From Nocardioides terrae (GTDB taxonomy: Bacteria; Actinomycetota; Actinomycetes; Propionibacteriales; Nocardioidaceae), in the NCBI RefSeq assembly GCF_900112345.1, contig NZ_FOLB01000010.1:62001-126000 (forward strand): a DNA stretch of 64,000 bases, in the 5' to 3' direction. This document shows, piece by piece, positions 1 through 8,591 of this stretch; within the stretch, counting starts at the first letter, position 1, and every line of letters starts with the position of its first letter. The notes under the pieces were generated by a model that did no database searches, was not told where the DNA came from, and saw only the letters and a program-made list of their open reading frames with translations. Position numbers and translations under genes: made by a program.

Positions 1-1336
1 CGCCGAGGAGATGGGCGTCGGCGACACCTACCACCAGGCGCCGGTCGGCGTGTTCTTCGGTCAGGAGGGCGTCGCGCCCGGCACCCCCGTGGCCGACCCC
101 TACTTCGGTGGTGTCGGCCCGAGCCGCAACACCTGCCTGCAGTGTGGGGAGTGCATGGTCGGCTGCCGGCACAACGCCAAGAACACGCTGGTCAAGAACT
201 ACCTCTACCTCGCCGAGCAGAACGGCGCCGAGGTCCACCCGCTCACCACGGTGACTCGGGTGATCCCGCGCAGGGGCGGCGGCTACGAGGTGCACGCGCG
301 CTGGACCAAGGCCAAGCTCAGCCGGCTCTCCCGGAGCGGGAGGGCGACCAAGGTCTTCACCGCCGACCAGGTCGTCTTCAGCGCCGCCGCGATCGGCACC
401 CAGAAGCTGCTCCACAAGCTCCGGAGCACCGGCGACCTGTCGGCCATCTCCGAACGGCTCGGCGAGCGCACCCGCACCAACTCCGAGGCGATCCTGGGTG
501 CCATCGCACCCGACCTGAGCGTCGACTACACCGAGGGCGTCGCGATCACCTCGTCGATCCACCCGGACCCGACGACGCACTTCGAGCCGGTCCGCTACGG
601 CAAGGGCTCCAACGCCATGTCGCTGCTCCAGACAGTCCTCACCGACGGCGGGCCCGGCCGCAAGAAGCGGTGGCTCAAGGAGCTGTGGACGCAGCGGGCC
701 AACATCACCAAGCTCTACGACTTCAAGCACTGGTCGGAGCGGATGGTCGTGCTCCTGGTCATGCAGGCGCTCGACAACTCGATCACGACCTTCCCCAAGA
801 AGACGCCGTTGGGCTGGCGGCTCTCCTCCAAGCAGGGGCACGGCCAGCCGAACCCGTCGTGGATCCCGGCGGCCAACGAGGGCGCGCGCCGGATGGCCGC
901 GGTGATGTCCAACGAGTCGGGGGAGGGATACGCCGGCGGCACCGTCGGAGAGCCCTTCGACGTCCCGATGACGGCGCACTTCATCGGCGGCTGCGCGATC
1001 GGCGACTCGCCCGAGAGCGGCGTGATCGACCCCTATCAGCGTCTCTACGGGTACGACGGCCTGCACGTCGTCGACGGGTCGGCGATCTCCGCCAACCTCG
1101 GCGTGAACCCGTCGCTGACGATCACCGCGCAGGCCGAGCGGGCGATGGCCTTCTGGCCGAACAAGGGGCAGTCCGACCCGCGGCCGCGGCTCGGGTCGGC
1201 GTACGTGCCCGTGGCGCCGGTCCAGCCGCTGCGCCCCGCCGTCCCGGAGGCTGCTCCCGGGGCGCTGCGACTGCCGATCGTCGGTGTCTCGGGAGGCCGC
1301 CCGACGCGGCGCGGAAAAGATTCCGAGATTTCTTGA
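1..1336 (+). CDS. GMC-family FAD oxidoreductase, cholesterol-oxidase-like (3' part)
   Basis: The reading frame is open at the left window edge, so the N-terminus with the FAD dinucleotide-binding motif is missing. What remains is the substrate-binding and C-terminal part of a glucose-methanol-choline type flavoprotein resembling actinobacterial ChoD (cholesterol oxidase-like). A cysteine cluster CLQCGECMVGC (bases 134-166) is followed by KNTLVKNYLYLAE, as in that subfamily. The GMC C-terminal signature is clear: TAHFIGGCAIG, then VVDGSAISANLG and NPSLTITA. It probably oxidises a sterol-like or other hydrophobic alcohol, but the substrate cannot be read from sequence. In mycobacteria choD follows guaB2-guaB3, and guaA lies close by here, which supports the family call. 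A strong hairpin terminator follows. The ChoD-like family is confident; true cholesterol oxidase activity is not. Confidence 0.85.
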   Translation, partial: AEEMGVGDTYHQAPVGVFFGQEGVAPGTPVADPYFGGVGPSRNTCLQCGECMVGCRHNAKNTLVKNYLYLAEQNGAEVHPLTTVTRVIPRRGGGYEVHARWTKAKLSRLSRSGRATKVFTADQVVFSAAAIGTQKLLHKLRSTGDLSAISERLGERTRTNSEAILGAIAPDLSVDYTEGVAITSSIHPDPTTHFEPVRYGKGSNAMSLLQTVLTDGGPGRKKRWLKELWTQRANITKLYDFKHWSERMVVLLVMQALDNSITTFPKKTPLGWRLSSKQGHGQPNPSWIPAANEGARRMAAVMSNESGEGYAGGTVGEPFDVPMTAHFIGGCAIGDSPESGVIDPYQRLYGYDGLHVVDGSAISANLGVNPSLTITAQAERAMAFWPNKGQSDPRPRLGSAYVPVAPVQPLRPAVPEAAPGALRLPIVGVSGGRPTRRGKDSEIS

Positions 1337-1439
1337 GGACCGGCGTAACCGGGCCCGACGGGTCTCGTTGGAAGGTCGGACCCGGGACTTGCTCCCTCCC
1401 TTAGATTTCCGGGTCTTCCGCCCGCGCTCAGTGCGGACG

Positions 1440-1480
1440 ACCAGGGCCCGGCCACCCTCCCTCCCCGGCCGGGCCCTGGT
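1440..1480 (+). terminator. Hairpin terminator after the GMC oxidoreductase gene
   Basis: A perfect 14-bp GC-rich stem (arms 1440-1453 and 1467-1480) encloses a 13-nt pyrimidine-rich loop about 100 nt after the stop. There is no T-tract, which is usual for high-GC actinobacterial terminators. Confidence 0.75.
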
Positions 1481-1528
1481 GCACTCTCAGCAGTCGTCGG
1501 CTTCGCGAGGAACGAGCGAAGGCGACGA

Positions 1529-1984
1529 GTGCGGCGAGACCAGAGGATCGACCCCGACACCGGTCTCAGGCTCAGTGGCGAGGAGCTGCGGGGACGAGCG
1601 TCGGCCGAGCTGGTCGACCGGATCCCGAAGGGCACGCTGATCCCGGCTGCCGGCCCCACCACACCTACGCCGACCACCCCGACCACAGCGTCGAACGGCT
1701 ACGCCCCGGCCGCATCCGCCTCCACCGGCGATGCTGATCAGCCCGCCCGTGAGATGGCGAAGGACGTGAGGAAACCGAGCGTGGCCAGCAGGCCGGCGTA
1801 CATGTGCGTCCGCTCGAAGGCCTCGGGGATCATCGTGTCGGCGATCATGGTGAGGATCGCGCCGGCCGCGATGGCGGTGATGACCGCGATGGTCCCGTCC
1901 GAGGCGCCGTCCAGGAGCAGGCAGCCGAGCAGTCCGGCGGTGCCGCTGGCGACGGCGATACCGATCCACACGCCGAAGACGTAG
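1529..1984 (+). CDS. Doubtful small ORF or gene remnant
   Basis: Positions 1337-1737 hold no clear gene apart from the terminator. From a GTG at 1529, preceded by a GAAGG-like ribosome site, the first ~70 codons have G or C at most third positions and a non-repetitive N-terminus containing [12 protein letters not shown], then a Pro/Thr-rich stretch. After 1738 the frame runs antisense through the 3' end of the ZIP transporter gene, where GC bias would open it anyway. It could be a short real gene, a decayed gene fragment, or chance. I do not recognise the protein. Confidence 0.2.
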   Translation: MRRDQRIDPDTGLRLSGEELRGRASAELVDRIPKGTLIPAAGPTTPTPTTPTTASNGYAPAASASTGDADQPAREMAKDVRKPSVASRPAYMCVRSKASGIIVSAIMVRIAPAAMAVMTAMVPSEAPSRSRQPSSPAVPLATAIPIHTPKT

Positions 1985-2490
1985 CCCGGGCCACGGCCGT
2001 TGCCCTTCATGCCGGCGGAGCTGGAGAGGCCCTCGGGCAGGTTCGAGATGAAGATCGCGGCCAGCACGGGTACGCCGACGCCCCCACCGCCCAGCAGGGA
2101 GAGCCCGAGCACCACCGACTCGGGGATGCCGTCGAGCAGGGCTCCGATGGCGATGGCCGCCCCGCTACCGCCCTGCTCGGTCTCCGACGGCTGCTCGTCG
2201 CCCGAGCGCTTCCGGTGGCGGGCGCCGTGCTTCGCGAGCACGAGGTTGGCCGCGAGGTAGACGACCGCGCCGGCGAGGAAGCCGATCACTGTCGGGAGGA
2301 GCCCGCCCGTCCGCTCGGCCTCGTCGACCAGGTCGAACGAGAGCGCGGAGATCAGCACGCCGGCACCGAAGGCCATGATGGAGGCCACGACCTTGCGGGG
2401 GACGTGCGCCCACCACGCCACGGCGGCGCCGAGGACGAGCGCACCGCCCGCCAACAGCCCCCACAGTCCTGCCTGGATCCAGACGGGCAT
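1738..2490 (-). CDS. ZIP-family metal transporter
   Basis: A 250-residue polytopic membrane protein of the ZIP (GufA-like) family, expected to import divalent metal such as zinc. About eight hydrophobic segments are visible. The family's paired transport motifs are recognisable as DGIPES (fourth segment) and SNLPEG (fifth). The usual histidine before the Pro-Glu pair (HNxPE) is replaced by Asp-Gly and Ser-Asn, so metal preference or activity may differ from classical ZIPs. A hydrophilic Ser/Glu-rich loop containing [11 protein letters not shown] separates the third and fourth segments. The start is the ATG at 2490 because AGGAGGAGG lies just upstream on the minus strand. It is divergent from guaA with a 129-nt gap. 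Confidence 0.85.
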   Translation of the reverse strand: MPVWIQAGLWGLLAGGALVLGAAVAWWAHVPRKVVASIMAFGAGVLISALSFDLVDEAERTGGLLPTVIGFLAGAVVYLAANLVLAKHGARHRKRSGDEQPSETEQGGSGAAIAIGALLDGIPESVVLGLSLLGGGGVGVPVLAAIFISNLPEGLSSSAGMKGNGRGPGYVFGVWIGIAVASGTAGLLGCLLLDGASDGTIAVITAIAAGAILTMIADTMIPEAFERTHMYAGLLATLGFLTSFAISRAG

Positions 2491-2606
2491 GCCCCTCCTC
2501 CTGATCGCGAGTCTCACGGAGCCGGCCGCAGCCGGCTCCGATGCCGGTATCGCCGGACCGACCGTTTCACGCCTGTGACGATCACGGTGACCCGCGCCGG
2601 CGCCGA

Positions 2607-2612
2607 TAGACT
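2607..2612 (+). promoter_or_regulatory. -10 box for leaderless guaA
   Basis: TAGACT ends exactly 7 nt before the guaA ATG, and no Shine-Dalgarno lies between them. This is the spacing of a leaderless promoter in which transcription starts at the A of ATG. Confidence 0.55.
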
Positions 2613-2619
2613 CGCGGGC

Positions 2620-4194
2620 ATGACGGACACGCCCGAGCATGACCTCGTCCTCGTCGTCGACTTCGGGGCGCAGTACGCCCAGCTGATCGCCCGGCGCGTA
2701 CGCGAGGCGCGGGTCTACTCCGAGATCGTGCCGCACTCGATGCCCGTCGCCGAGATGCTCGCCAGGCAGCCCAAGGCGATCATCTTGTCGGGCGGCCCTT
2801 CGTCGGTCTACGAGCCCGGAGCGCCGGCGATCGACAACGGCATCTTCCAGGCCGGAACGCCCGTCTTCGGCATGTGCTACGGCTTCCAGCTGATGGCCCA
2901 GGGCCTTGGTGGCACGGTTGCCGCGACCGGTGCCCGGGAGTACGGCCGCACCCCCGTCACGGTCGGTCACGCCGGCACCCTGCTCGGCGGCGTCCCGACC
3001 CAGCACAACGTCTGGATGTCCCACGGCGACTCGGTCACCGCCGCACCCGAGGGCTTCGAGGTCCTCGCGTCCACGGACACCACCCCCGTCGCGGCCTTCG
3101 AGAACGTCGGCGCGGGCATGGCCGGCGTCCAGTGGCACCCCGAGGTGCTCCACTCCGAGCACGGGCAGCGCGTCCTGGAGCACTTCCTCTGGGACATCGC
3201 CGGCTGCCGCCAGACCTGGACGATCGGCAACATCGCCGACGAGCAGATCGAGCGGATCCGCGAGCAGATCGGCGAGGACGGCCGGGCGATCTGCGGCCTC
3301 TCCGGCGGCGTCGACTCCGCGGTCGCTGCCGCGATCGTGCAGAAGGCCATCGGTGACCGCCTCACCTGCGTGTACGTCGACCACGGGCTCATGCGCAAGG
3401 ACGAGACCGAGCAGATCGAGCGCGACTTCGTGGCCGCCACGGGCACCCGTCTGGTCGTGGTCGACGCGGAGAAGCAGTTCCTCGACGCGCTCGCCGGGGT
3501 GACCGACCCCGAGACCAAGCGCAAGATCATCGGCCGCGAGTTCATCCGCACCTTCGAGGCCGCCGAGGCCGACATCATCAAGTCGGCCCCGGAGGGCTCG
3601 ACGGTGAAGTTCCTCGTCCAGGGCACGCTCTACCCCGACGTCGTCGAGTCCGGCGGGGGAGCGGGCACGTCGAACATCAAGTCCCACCACAACGTCGGCG
3701 GCCTGCCGGAGGACCTCGAGTTCGAGCTGGTCGAGCCGCTGCGCACCCTCTTCAAGGACGAGGTGCGGCTGGTCGGCGAGCAGCTCGGCCTGCCGCCCGA
3801 GATCGTCTGGCGCCACCCGTTCCCGGGTCCCGGCCTCGGCATCCGGATCATCGGCGAGGTCACCAGGGAGCGGCTCGACATCCTGCGCGAGGCTGACGCG
3901 ATCGCCCGCGCCGAGCTCACCCGTGCGGGTCTGGACCGCGACATCTGGCAGTTCCCGGTCGTCCTGCTGGCCGACGTACGCTCCGTCGGCGTGCAGGGCG
4001 ACGGCCGCACCTACGGCCACCCCGTGGTCCTGCGGCCGGTGACCTCCGAGGACGCGATGACCGCGGACTGGGCACGGCTGCCCTACGACGTCCTCGAGCG
4101 GATCTCCACCCGCATCACCAACGAGGTGCGCGAGGTCAACCGCGTCACCGTCGACATCACGAGCAAGCCGCCGGGCACCATCGAGTGGGAGTGA
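2620..4194 (+). CDS. guaA: GMP synthase (glutamine-hydrolysing)
   Basis: The 524-residue protein converts XMP to GMP using glutamine and ATP, the last step of cytosolic guanine nucleotide synthesis. The N-terminal class I glutamine amidotransferase domain has nucleophile Cys86 in GMCYGFQ and the His173/Glu175 pair in WHPE. The ATP-pyrophosphatase domain follows, with the PP-loop SGGVDS at residues 228-233. The C-terminal dimerisation domain ends in the family hallmark [10 protein letters not shown]. The length is normal. ATG 2620 is chosen because [18 protein letters not shown] matches the family N-terminus; the open frame extends farther upstream but is not gene-like there. The site looks leaderless. 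Confidence 0.98.
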   Translation: MTDTPEHDLVLVVDFGAQYAQLIARRVREARVYSEIVPHSMPVAEMLARQPKAIILSGGPSSVYEPGAPAIDNGIFQAGTPVFGMCYGFQLMAQGLGGTVAATGAREYGRTPVTVGHAGTLLGGVPTQHNVWMSHGDSVTAAPEGFEVLASTDTTPVAAFENVGAGMAGVQWHPEVLHSEHGQRVLEHFLWDIAGCRQTWTIGNIADEQIERIREQIGEDGRAICGLSGGVDSAVAAAIVQKAIGDRLTCVYVDHGLMRKDETEQIERDFVAATGTRLVVVDAEKQFLDALAGVTDPETKRKIIGREFIRTFEAAEADIIKSAPEGSTVKFLVQGTLYPDVVESGGGAGTSNIKSHHNVGGLPEDLEFELVEPLRTLFKDEVRLVGEQLGLPPEIVWRHPFPGPGLGIRIIGEVTRERLDILREADAIARAELTRAGLDRDIWQFPVVLLADVRSVGVQGDGRTYGHPVVLRPVTSEDAMTADWARLPYDVLERISTRITNEVREVNRVTVDITSKPPGTIEWE

Positions 4195-4222
4195 TCCCGG
4201 CCTTCTGGACCGGGCTGTCACC

Positions 4223-5179
4223 ATGGGGCCCGTGACGTCGGACGAGGACTTCGAGCTCCTGGCCATCGGCCTTCGCGCGCAGGCACGGACGGCGGCCGAT
4301 CTGGCGGCTCTCGCGCTGCGCCCCGAGTCGGAGGTGCAGGAGGGCCTGCGGGCCCTCGCCGAGGCGGGCTATGTCTCGCTCGCCGGGGACGATCTCGTGT
4401 GGGCGCCTCCGGTGCAGGCCGTCGCCGCCGATGTACGCCGTCAGGCGACCGAGCTCGTGGACCAGCTCTCCGTCCTCGCGGACCGGCTGGCGCGCACCGC
4501 CGACCACGGCCCGGGCCTGGCCGAGTCGAGCAGCTGGTCGGGCAGCGCCCTGGAGGTGGAGCTCTTCCACGGGGAGAGCGCGGTGACCGACCTGTGGCAC
4601 CACCTGATCAAGCGCACACCGCTGCGCCGGACGGACGTGATGCTGCCCGACGCGTCGCCGCTCGCGGTCCCCGACCTGGAGATGCAGCGGGTCTGGCACC
4701 AGGTGATCAACCAACCGGGCAACCGGGCGCGGGTGCTCGCGAGCGTCACGGACATCGGCAGCGCCGGCCTCGCCGAGCGACTGGCCCAGGAGCTCGCGGC
4801 CGGGCTCCAGGTGCGGATGCGCGCCGACCTGCCGTCCTGGTTCTGGGTGGCGGACGGCGAGGTGGTCGCGCTGCCGCTGGTGTGGGGCGAGCGCTGGCCC
4901 ACGTCTGTGATGGCGGTGCGGAACGCCGCGATGGCGGGCGTCGCGGGCTGGGTCTTCGAGCAGCTCTGGCACCGGGGCGTCGACCCCCTCACCGACACCG
5001 CCTCGTGGGACCCGCTCCTCCGCCTGATGTCGACCGGCTCGACGCTCGAGGCGTCGGCGCACGCCCTGGGGATCTCCGATCGCACCGGCCGCCGTCGGAT
5101 CTCCGACGCGATGGATTACTACGGGGTCGCGTCCCAGCTGGCGCTCGGAGTGGCGTGGGGCGCCAGCCGCAGGCGGTAG
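4223..5179 (+). CDS. Transcriptional regulator with two helix-turn-helix regions
   Basis: A 318-residue soluble protein. The N-terminal ~75 residues look like a TrmB/MarR-type winged helix (DLAALALRPESEVQEGLRALAEAGYVSL). The middle resembles the phospholipase-D-like effector fold seen in TrmB-type regulators. The C-terminus carries a second helix-turn-helix, LEASAHALGISDRTGRRRISDAM, as in LuxR-like regulators. It lies 28 nt after guaA on the same strand and may be cotranscribed, although no link to purine synthesis is visible. The ligand and target genes are unknown. The start could also be the GTG at 4232. The regulator class is moderately sure. Confidence 0.7.
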   Translation: MGPVTSDEDFELLAIGLRAQARTAADLAALALRPESEVQEGLRALAEAGYVSLAGDDLVWAPPVQAVAADVRRQATELVDQLSVLADRLARTADHGPGLAESSSWSGSALEVELFHGESAVTDLWHHLIKRTPLRRTDVMLPDASPLAVPDLEMQRVWHQVINQPGNRARVLASVTDIGSAGLAERLAQELAAGLQVRMRADLPSWFWVADGEVVALPLVWGERWPTSVMAVRNAAMAGVAGWVFEQLWHRGVDPLTDTASWDPLLRLMSTGSTLEASAHALGISDRTGRRRISDAMDYYGVASQLALGVAWGASRRR

Positions 5180-5205
5180 CGCCGGACCGACCCCGAGCAC
5201 GCACG

Positions 5206-5238
5206 AAGGGCCCGGCACCCCATGGGAGCCGGACCCTT
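5206..5238. terminator. Bidirectional terminator between convergent genes
   Basis: Inverted arms AAGGGCCCGGC and GCCGGACCCTT (one bulged position) flank an 11-nt loop between the regulator gene stop and the stop of the secreted-protein gene on the other strand. Confidence 0.6.
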
Positions 5239-5252
5239 CCTGCGGTTCTGGG

Positions 5253-6788
5253 CTAGTGCTTGTGCTTCTTGTGCGTCGCCTTCTTCGCGGCCTTCTTGGC
5301 CTTGACGAGCACCGCTTTCTGCTTCTTGAGCTGCTTCTTGAGCTTGGCGACCTTCTTGGCCAGCTTCTTGGCGGCAGCCTTGTCGTGCGCTGCCTTGGCC
5401 GCGCGGGCCTCGGCCTTCGCCCGGGCGATCGCGGACAACGTCCTGGTGACCTTCACCTGGGCGTTGGCGACCTTCTGCTGCGCCGGGGTCAGGTGGACGA
5501 CGGGAGCGGGCGGCGTCGGCTGGGTGACCGGCGGCGCCGGCGGGGTCGGCGTCGGGTCGGTCACGACGGGCTGCGCGACCCACGGCAGGGCGATGGGCTC
5601 GACCGCGTAGGTCGCCTCCTCCGCGCTGTCGTAGCCGTAGCTGACGGCGTACGCCTTCGTGTCCGAGAAGACGACGTCACTGATCGTGCCCCGGTCGGAG
5701 TAGGTGTAGAGCAGCTCGTCCTGCGGCTTCGCCGGGTCGAAGGCGAAGGTCCCGCTGTAGCCCACGCCGATGACCTTGGCTCCGTCGGGCGACATCTGCA
5801 GGTGGTCCGGGTACTCGCCGCCGAGGGCGCCGGAAGCAGCTTCCCCGCCGTTGGCGGGGAAGACCTCGAGGTTGGTCGCAGGCAGCTCGTTGTCCTGGTC
5901 GTACACGGCCTCGCCGACGTAGACCGCGCCGGCGTCGTCAGCGGTCATGGAAACCGGTTCGTGGGCGAGCGAGGCCCGGGTGACGCTCTGCGAGGCGACG
6001 TGCCACAACACGTTCGTCGTCGTGCCGTCGCCTGAGTACACGCGACCGGCGACGGAGAGCACCGGGGTGCCGTCCATGTCGCTCACCGCGAGGAGGCCGA
6101 CGTCACCGGTCACGTCGTCGTCGTAGTCCTCGTTGTCGTGGGTGGCGGCCTCGTCCTCGGTCAGCAGCGGGATGACCGGGCTCGTGGACAAGTCAGTGCC
6201 CCAGTCCGCGACCGGGCCCGTCTGCACCACGGGCATGTAGTCGTCGGCGCCACCGACGACGAGCGTGCTGCCGTTGAGGGCCAGCGTCTGGGCCTCCGAG
6301 AAGCCGTCCAGGGCGGTCGCGGTCGGGTCGCTGCTGTCGCTGGGGATCGTCCAGAGCATCCCGTCGACGGACTCGGCGTTGCCGAACTCGTCCTGCTGCT
6401 CGCGGTAGCCGCCGGCGTAGACCGTGCCGTCGGGGCCGACGATGGTGGTGTCGACCTGGGTCTCGACCTGGTCGACGGTGGTCCGCTCCGTCGGAAGCGC
6501 CAGGGTCTTCTCGGTGACGTTCCCGTTGCTCGTGTCGACCGTGTCGAGGACGTAGGTCTCGCTGTCGTCCTGGCCGTAGACGGTGCCGAGGGCGTAGACG
6601 AAGGCGCCGTCGGCGGACAGGGTGGTCGCGACGGGGTTGTCGAAGCCGAGCTGCCACGGCGTGGCCGTGGGCTCGGCGTGGGCGGGCGCGGTGGCCAGGG
6701 CCAGGCCGCTGGTCATCACCGCGGCGGCGGCGAGGGCCGGCAGGAGCCGGCGGGGGCGAGGGGCTCGCGAGCTGCGAGACGTGATCAT
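5253..6788 (-). CDS. Secreted repeat-rich protein with Lys-rich C-terminal tail
   Basis: A 511-residue exported protein. A Sec signal peptide is clear: basic n-region (SRAPRPRR), hydrophobic core, and signal peptidase site after AHA (residue 38). The next ~370 residues are acidic and repeat a pattern of short strands ending in Asp-Gly (SADGAFVYALG, SPDGAKVIGVG), typical of a beta-propeller. A Pro/Thr linker (TPTPPAPPVTQP) then leads to a ~70-residue Ala/Lys-rich helical tail ending KKATHKKHKH. This tail could bind acidic wall polymers, DNA or sulfated glycans, like the Lys-rich tail of mycobacterial HBHA. I do not recognise a named family. The ATG at 6788 has GGAGGA eight bases upstream. Confidence 0.75.
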   Translation of the reverse strand: MITSRSSRAPRPRRLLPALAAAAVMTSGLALATAPAHAEPTATPWQLGFDNPVATTLSADGAFVYALGTVYGQDDSETYVLDTVDTSNGNVTEKTLALPTERTTVDQVETQVDTTIVGPDGTVYAGGYREQQDEFGNAESVDGMLWTIPSDSSDPTATALDGFSEAQTLALNGSTLVVGGADDYMPVVQTGPVADWGTDLSTSPVIPLLTEDEAATHDNEDYDDDVTGDVGLLAVSDMDGTPVLSVAGRVYSGDGTTTNVLWHVASQSVTRASLAHEPVSMTADDAGAVYVGEAVYDQDNELPATNLEVFPANGGEAASGALGGEYPDHLQMSPDGAKVIGVGYSGTFAFDPAKPQDELLYTYSDRGTISDVVFSDTKAYAVSYGYDSAEEATYAVEPIALPWVAQPVVTDPTPTPPAPPVTQPTPPAPVVHLTPAQQKVANAQVKVTRTLSAIARAKAEARAAKAAHDKAAAKKLAKKVAKLKKQLKKQKAVLVKAKKAAKKATHKKHKH

Positions 6789-6909
6789 CGGGTGTCCTCC
6801 GTGGAATCGGGTGGCAGCCCAGAGCTGCCTGTCGCTGATTGTTCGGTCGTGATGCCTAGGACCCCTGTCCGCGACAGGACGTGGCCGCCTTCGGCCAGCA
6901 AGTCGGGTA

Positions 6910-6950
6910 CAAGGTCCCGGCCCACGGCGACGTGAGCCGGCGGGACCTTG
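6910..6950. promoter_or_regulatory. Perfect 10-bp inverted repeat upstream of udgX
   Basis: CAAGGTCCCG (6910-6919) and CGGGACCTTG (6941-6950) are exact inverted copies separated by 21 nt. They lie 40 nt before the udgX start and 120 nt before the divergent secreted-protein start. This could be an operator or an RNA hairpin in the udgX leader. It does not match the actinobacterial SOS box. Confidence 0.4.
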
Positions 6951-6990
6951 GGTACGGGAGCAGTCAGCCGACCGACGAGAGGGGCGACCC

Positions 6991-7626
6991 GTGGCCGAGA
7001 GCGCCGAGGCGTGGGTCCCTGATGAGCCGTCGCTCGACCGGATCAGGGCTGCGCTGCCGGCCTGCCGGGGCTGCGAGCTCTACGCACCCGCGACCCAGGC
7101 GGTCGGAGGAGCAGGGGCGGCGGACGCCGACCTGATGGTGGTCGGCGAGCAGCCGGGTGACCACGAGGACCGCGAGGGCCGCCCCTTCGTCGGACCGGCA
7201 GGCACGCTCCTGGACCGGGCGCTCGCCGACGCGGGAATCGACCCGGGACGGGTCTACACCACCAACGTCGTCAAGCACTTCCGCTTCACCACCCGGGGCA
7301 AGCGGCGCATCCACGAGTCGCCCGGCCGTGAGCACATCGCCGCATGCCTGCCCTGGCTCGAGGCGGAGCTCGCCGCCGTCCGGCCGACCGGCGTCGTGCT
7401 GCTGGGCGGGACCGCCGGCAAGGCGATCTACGGCTCGAGGTTCAAGGTCGGGGAGCGACGCGGCGTGCTGGCCGACTGGCCGCTCGAGTCCGAGGTCGCA
7501 CCGTCGTGGGTGCTCGCGACCACCCATCCCTCGGCGGTGCTTCGTGCCCGCGACGCACGCGAGGCGGCGTACGACGGCCTCGTCGCCGACCTGCGGGTCG
7601 CGGCCGAGGCCATGGCCGGTCTCTGA
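6991..7626 (+). CDS. udgX: UdgX-family uracil-DNA glycosylase (covalent uracil binder)
   Basis: A 211-residue member of the uracil-DNA glycosylase superfamily that matches the UdgX group. It has the iron-sulfur type N-terminal cysteine pair (ACRGCELY), motif A GEQPGDHEDREG, and the defining inserted loop KRRIHES. His108 corresponds to His109 of Mycobacterium smegmatis UdgX, which bonds covalently to the deoxyribose after uracil excision. The C-terminal motif is TTHPSAVLR. It should act on uracil in DNA and form a tight suicide-like complex. The GTG at 6991 has GAGAGGGG upstream. The next gene starts 45 nt later from its own promoter. The family assignment is confident. Confidence 0.93.
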   Translation: MAESAEAWVPDEPSLDRIRAALPACRGCELYAPATQAVGGAGAADADLMVVGEQPGDHEDREGRPFVGPAGTLLDRALADAGIDPGRVYTTNVVKHFRFTTRGKRRIHESPGREHIAACLPWLEAELAAVRPTGVVLLGGTAGKAIYGSRFKVGERRGVLADWPLESEVAPSWVLATTHPSAVLRARDAREAAYDGLVADLRVAAEAMAGL

Positions 7627-7659
7627 GACGGCGCCCCGATGACCGGCCCGCGAACGCAC

Positions 7660-7665
7660 TAGGGT
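7660..7665 (+). promoter_or_regulatory. -10 box for leaderless SMP-30 gene
   Basis: TAGGGT ends 6 nt before the ATG at 7672 with no Shine-Dalgarno, consistent with a leaderless transcript. Confidence 0.5.
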
Positions 7666-7671
7666 CCCCGG

Positions 7672-8514
7672 ATGACCGATCGCGAGTGGCTCGGCGACCC
7701 GACCGTCTTCCACGGCGAGGGAGCGTTCTGGGATCCGTCCATCGACGGGCTCCGCTACGTCGACATGCTGCGGGGGGACATCCACACCCTGCGCGACGGA
7801 GAGCCGTCGCGCTCGCACGTCGGCGACGTGGCCGCGGTGATCAGGCGGCGAGAGGCGGGCGGCTACATCGTCGCGGTCGAGAGGGGCTTCCTCCTGCTCG
7901 ACGCCGAGCTCCGGGTGGAGCAGGAGATCCCGGTCTTCGACGACCCGGAGATCCGCATGAACGAGGGCGGCTGCGACCCCGCTGGACGGTTCTACTGCGG
8001 TTCGACCGCCTACGACGAGCGGCCGGGCGGCGGCGCGCTCTACCGGCTCGACCCCGACCTCGGCGTCCACGTCGTTCGGGAGGGCGTCACGCTCCCCAAC
8101 GGGCTGGTCTGGTCGCCCGACGGCACGACGGCGTTCCACGCCGACAGCGCCGAGCAGAGGATCTACGCCTACGACGTCGACCCGGTGACAGGAGACTTCG
8201 GCGAGCAGCGGGTCCACGTCGAGCTCGGGTCGGGGAGTCCCGACGGCGTCGCGATCGACGAGGAGGGCGGCCTGTGGGTGGCGGTCTGGTCGGGCGGCCA
8301 CGTGCGCCGCTTCGACGCCTCCGGCGCGCTGAGCGAGACTGTCGACGTCGGCGTCACGAACCCGACGTCGTGCGCCTTCGGCGGAGCCGACGGCCGCACC
8401 CTGTTCGTCACGTCGTCGAAGAAGGGCCTCGAGGCACCCGAGGAGCACGCGGGCCAGGTGCTCGCCGTACGTGTCCGTGTCCGGGGTGCCGCCGTGCACG
8501 CCTTCAGGGGCTGA
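7672..8514 (+). CDS. SMP-30/gluconolactonase-like beta-propeller lactonase
   Basis: A 280-residue protein of the SMP-30/gluconolactonase/LRE family, six-bladed propellers that hydrolyse sugar or other lactones with one divalent metal. The metal ligands are visible as Glu16 in FHGEGAFW, Asn in LPNGLVW, and Asp in SPDGVAID. No signal peptide is seen, so it should be cytosolic. A role in sugar acid metabolism is plausible because the xylose genes lie about 1 kb away, but no gene here links them directly. A very strong terminator follows. The family is confident; the substrate is not known. Confidence 0.88.
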   Translation: MTDREWLGDPTVFHGEGAFWDPSIDGLRYVDMLRGDIHTLRDGEPSRSHVGDVAAVIRRREAGGYIVAVERGFLLLDAELRVEQEIPVFDDPEIRMNEGGCDPAGRFYCGSTAYDERPGGGALYRLDPDLGVHVVREGVTLPNGLVWSPDGTTAFHADSAEQRIYAYDVDPVTGDFGEQRVHVELGSGSPDGVAIDEEGGLWVAVWSGGHVRRFDASGALSETVDVGVTNPTSCAFGGADGRTLFVTSSKKGLEAPEEHAGQVLAVRVRVRGAAVHAFRG

Positions 8515-8533
8515 GGCGCCTGAGCCGGACGTG

Positions 8534-8565
8534 CGAGAGGCCCCGCCGTCAGGCGGGGCCTCTCG
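8534..8565. terminator. Strong hairpin terminator after the SMP-30 gene
   Basis: A perfect 14-bp stem (8534-8547 with 8552-8565) has a GTCA tetraloop and is followed by TGTGT. It sits between convergent genes and can serve both strands. Confidence 0.85.
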
Positions 8566-8591
8566 TGTGTCCAGGCGCGATCAGGCGCTCG

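Noticed and set aside
1738..4266. 842-codon minus-strand open frame running across guaA
   Set aside because: Only its 3' part (to 2490) is the ZIP transporter. The rest is antisense to guaA, low in known motifs and opened by GC bias.
6910..6950. SOS (LexA) box before udgX
   Set aside because: The inverted repeat CAAGGTCCCG does not match the actinobacterial TCGAAC-N4-GTTCGA pattern.
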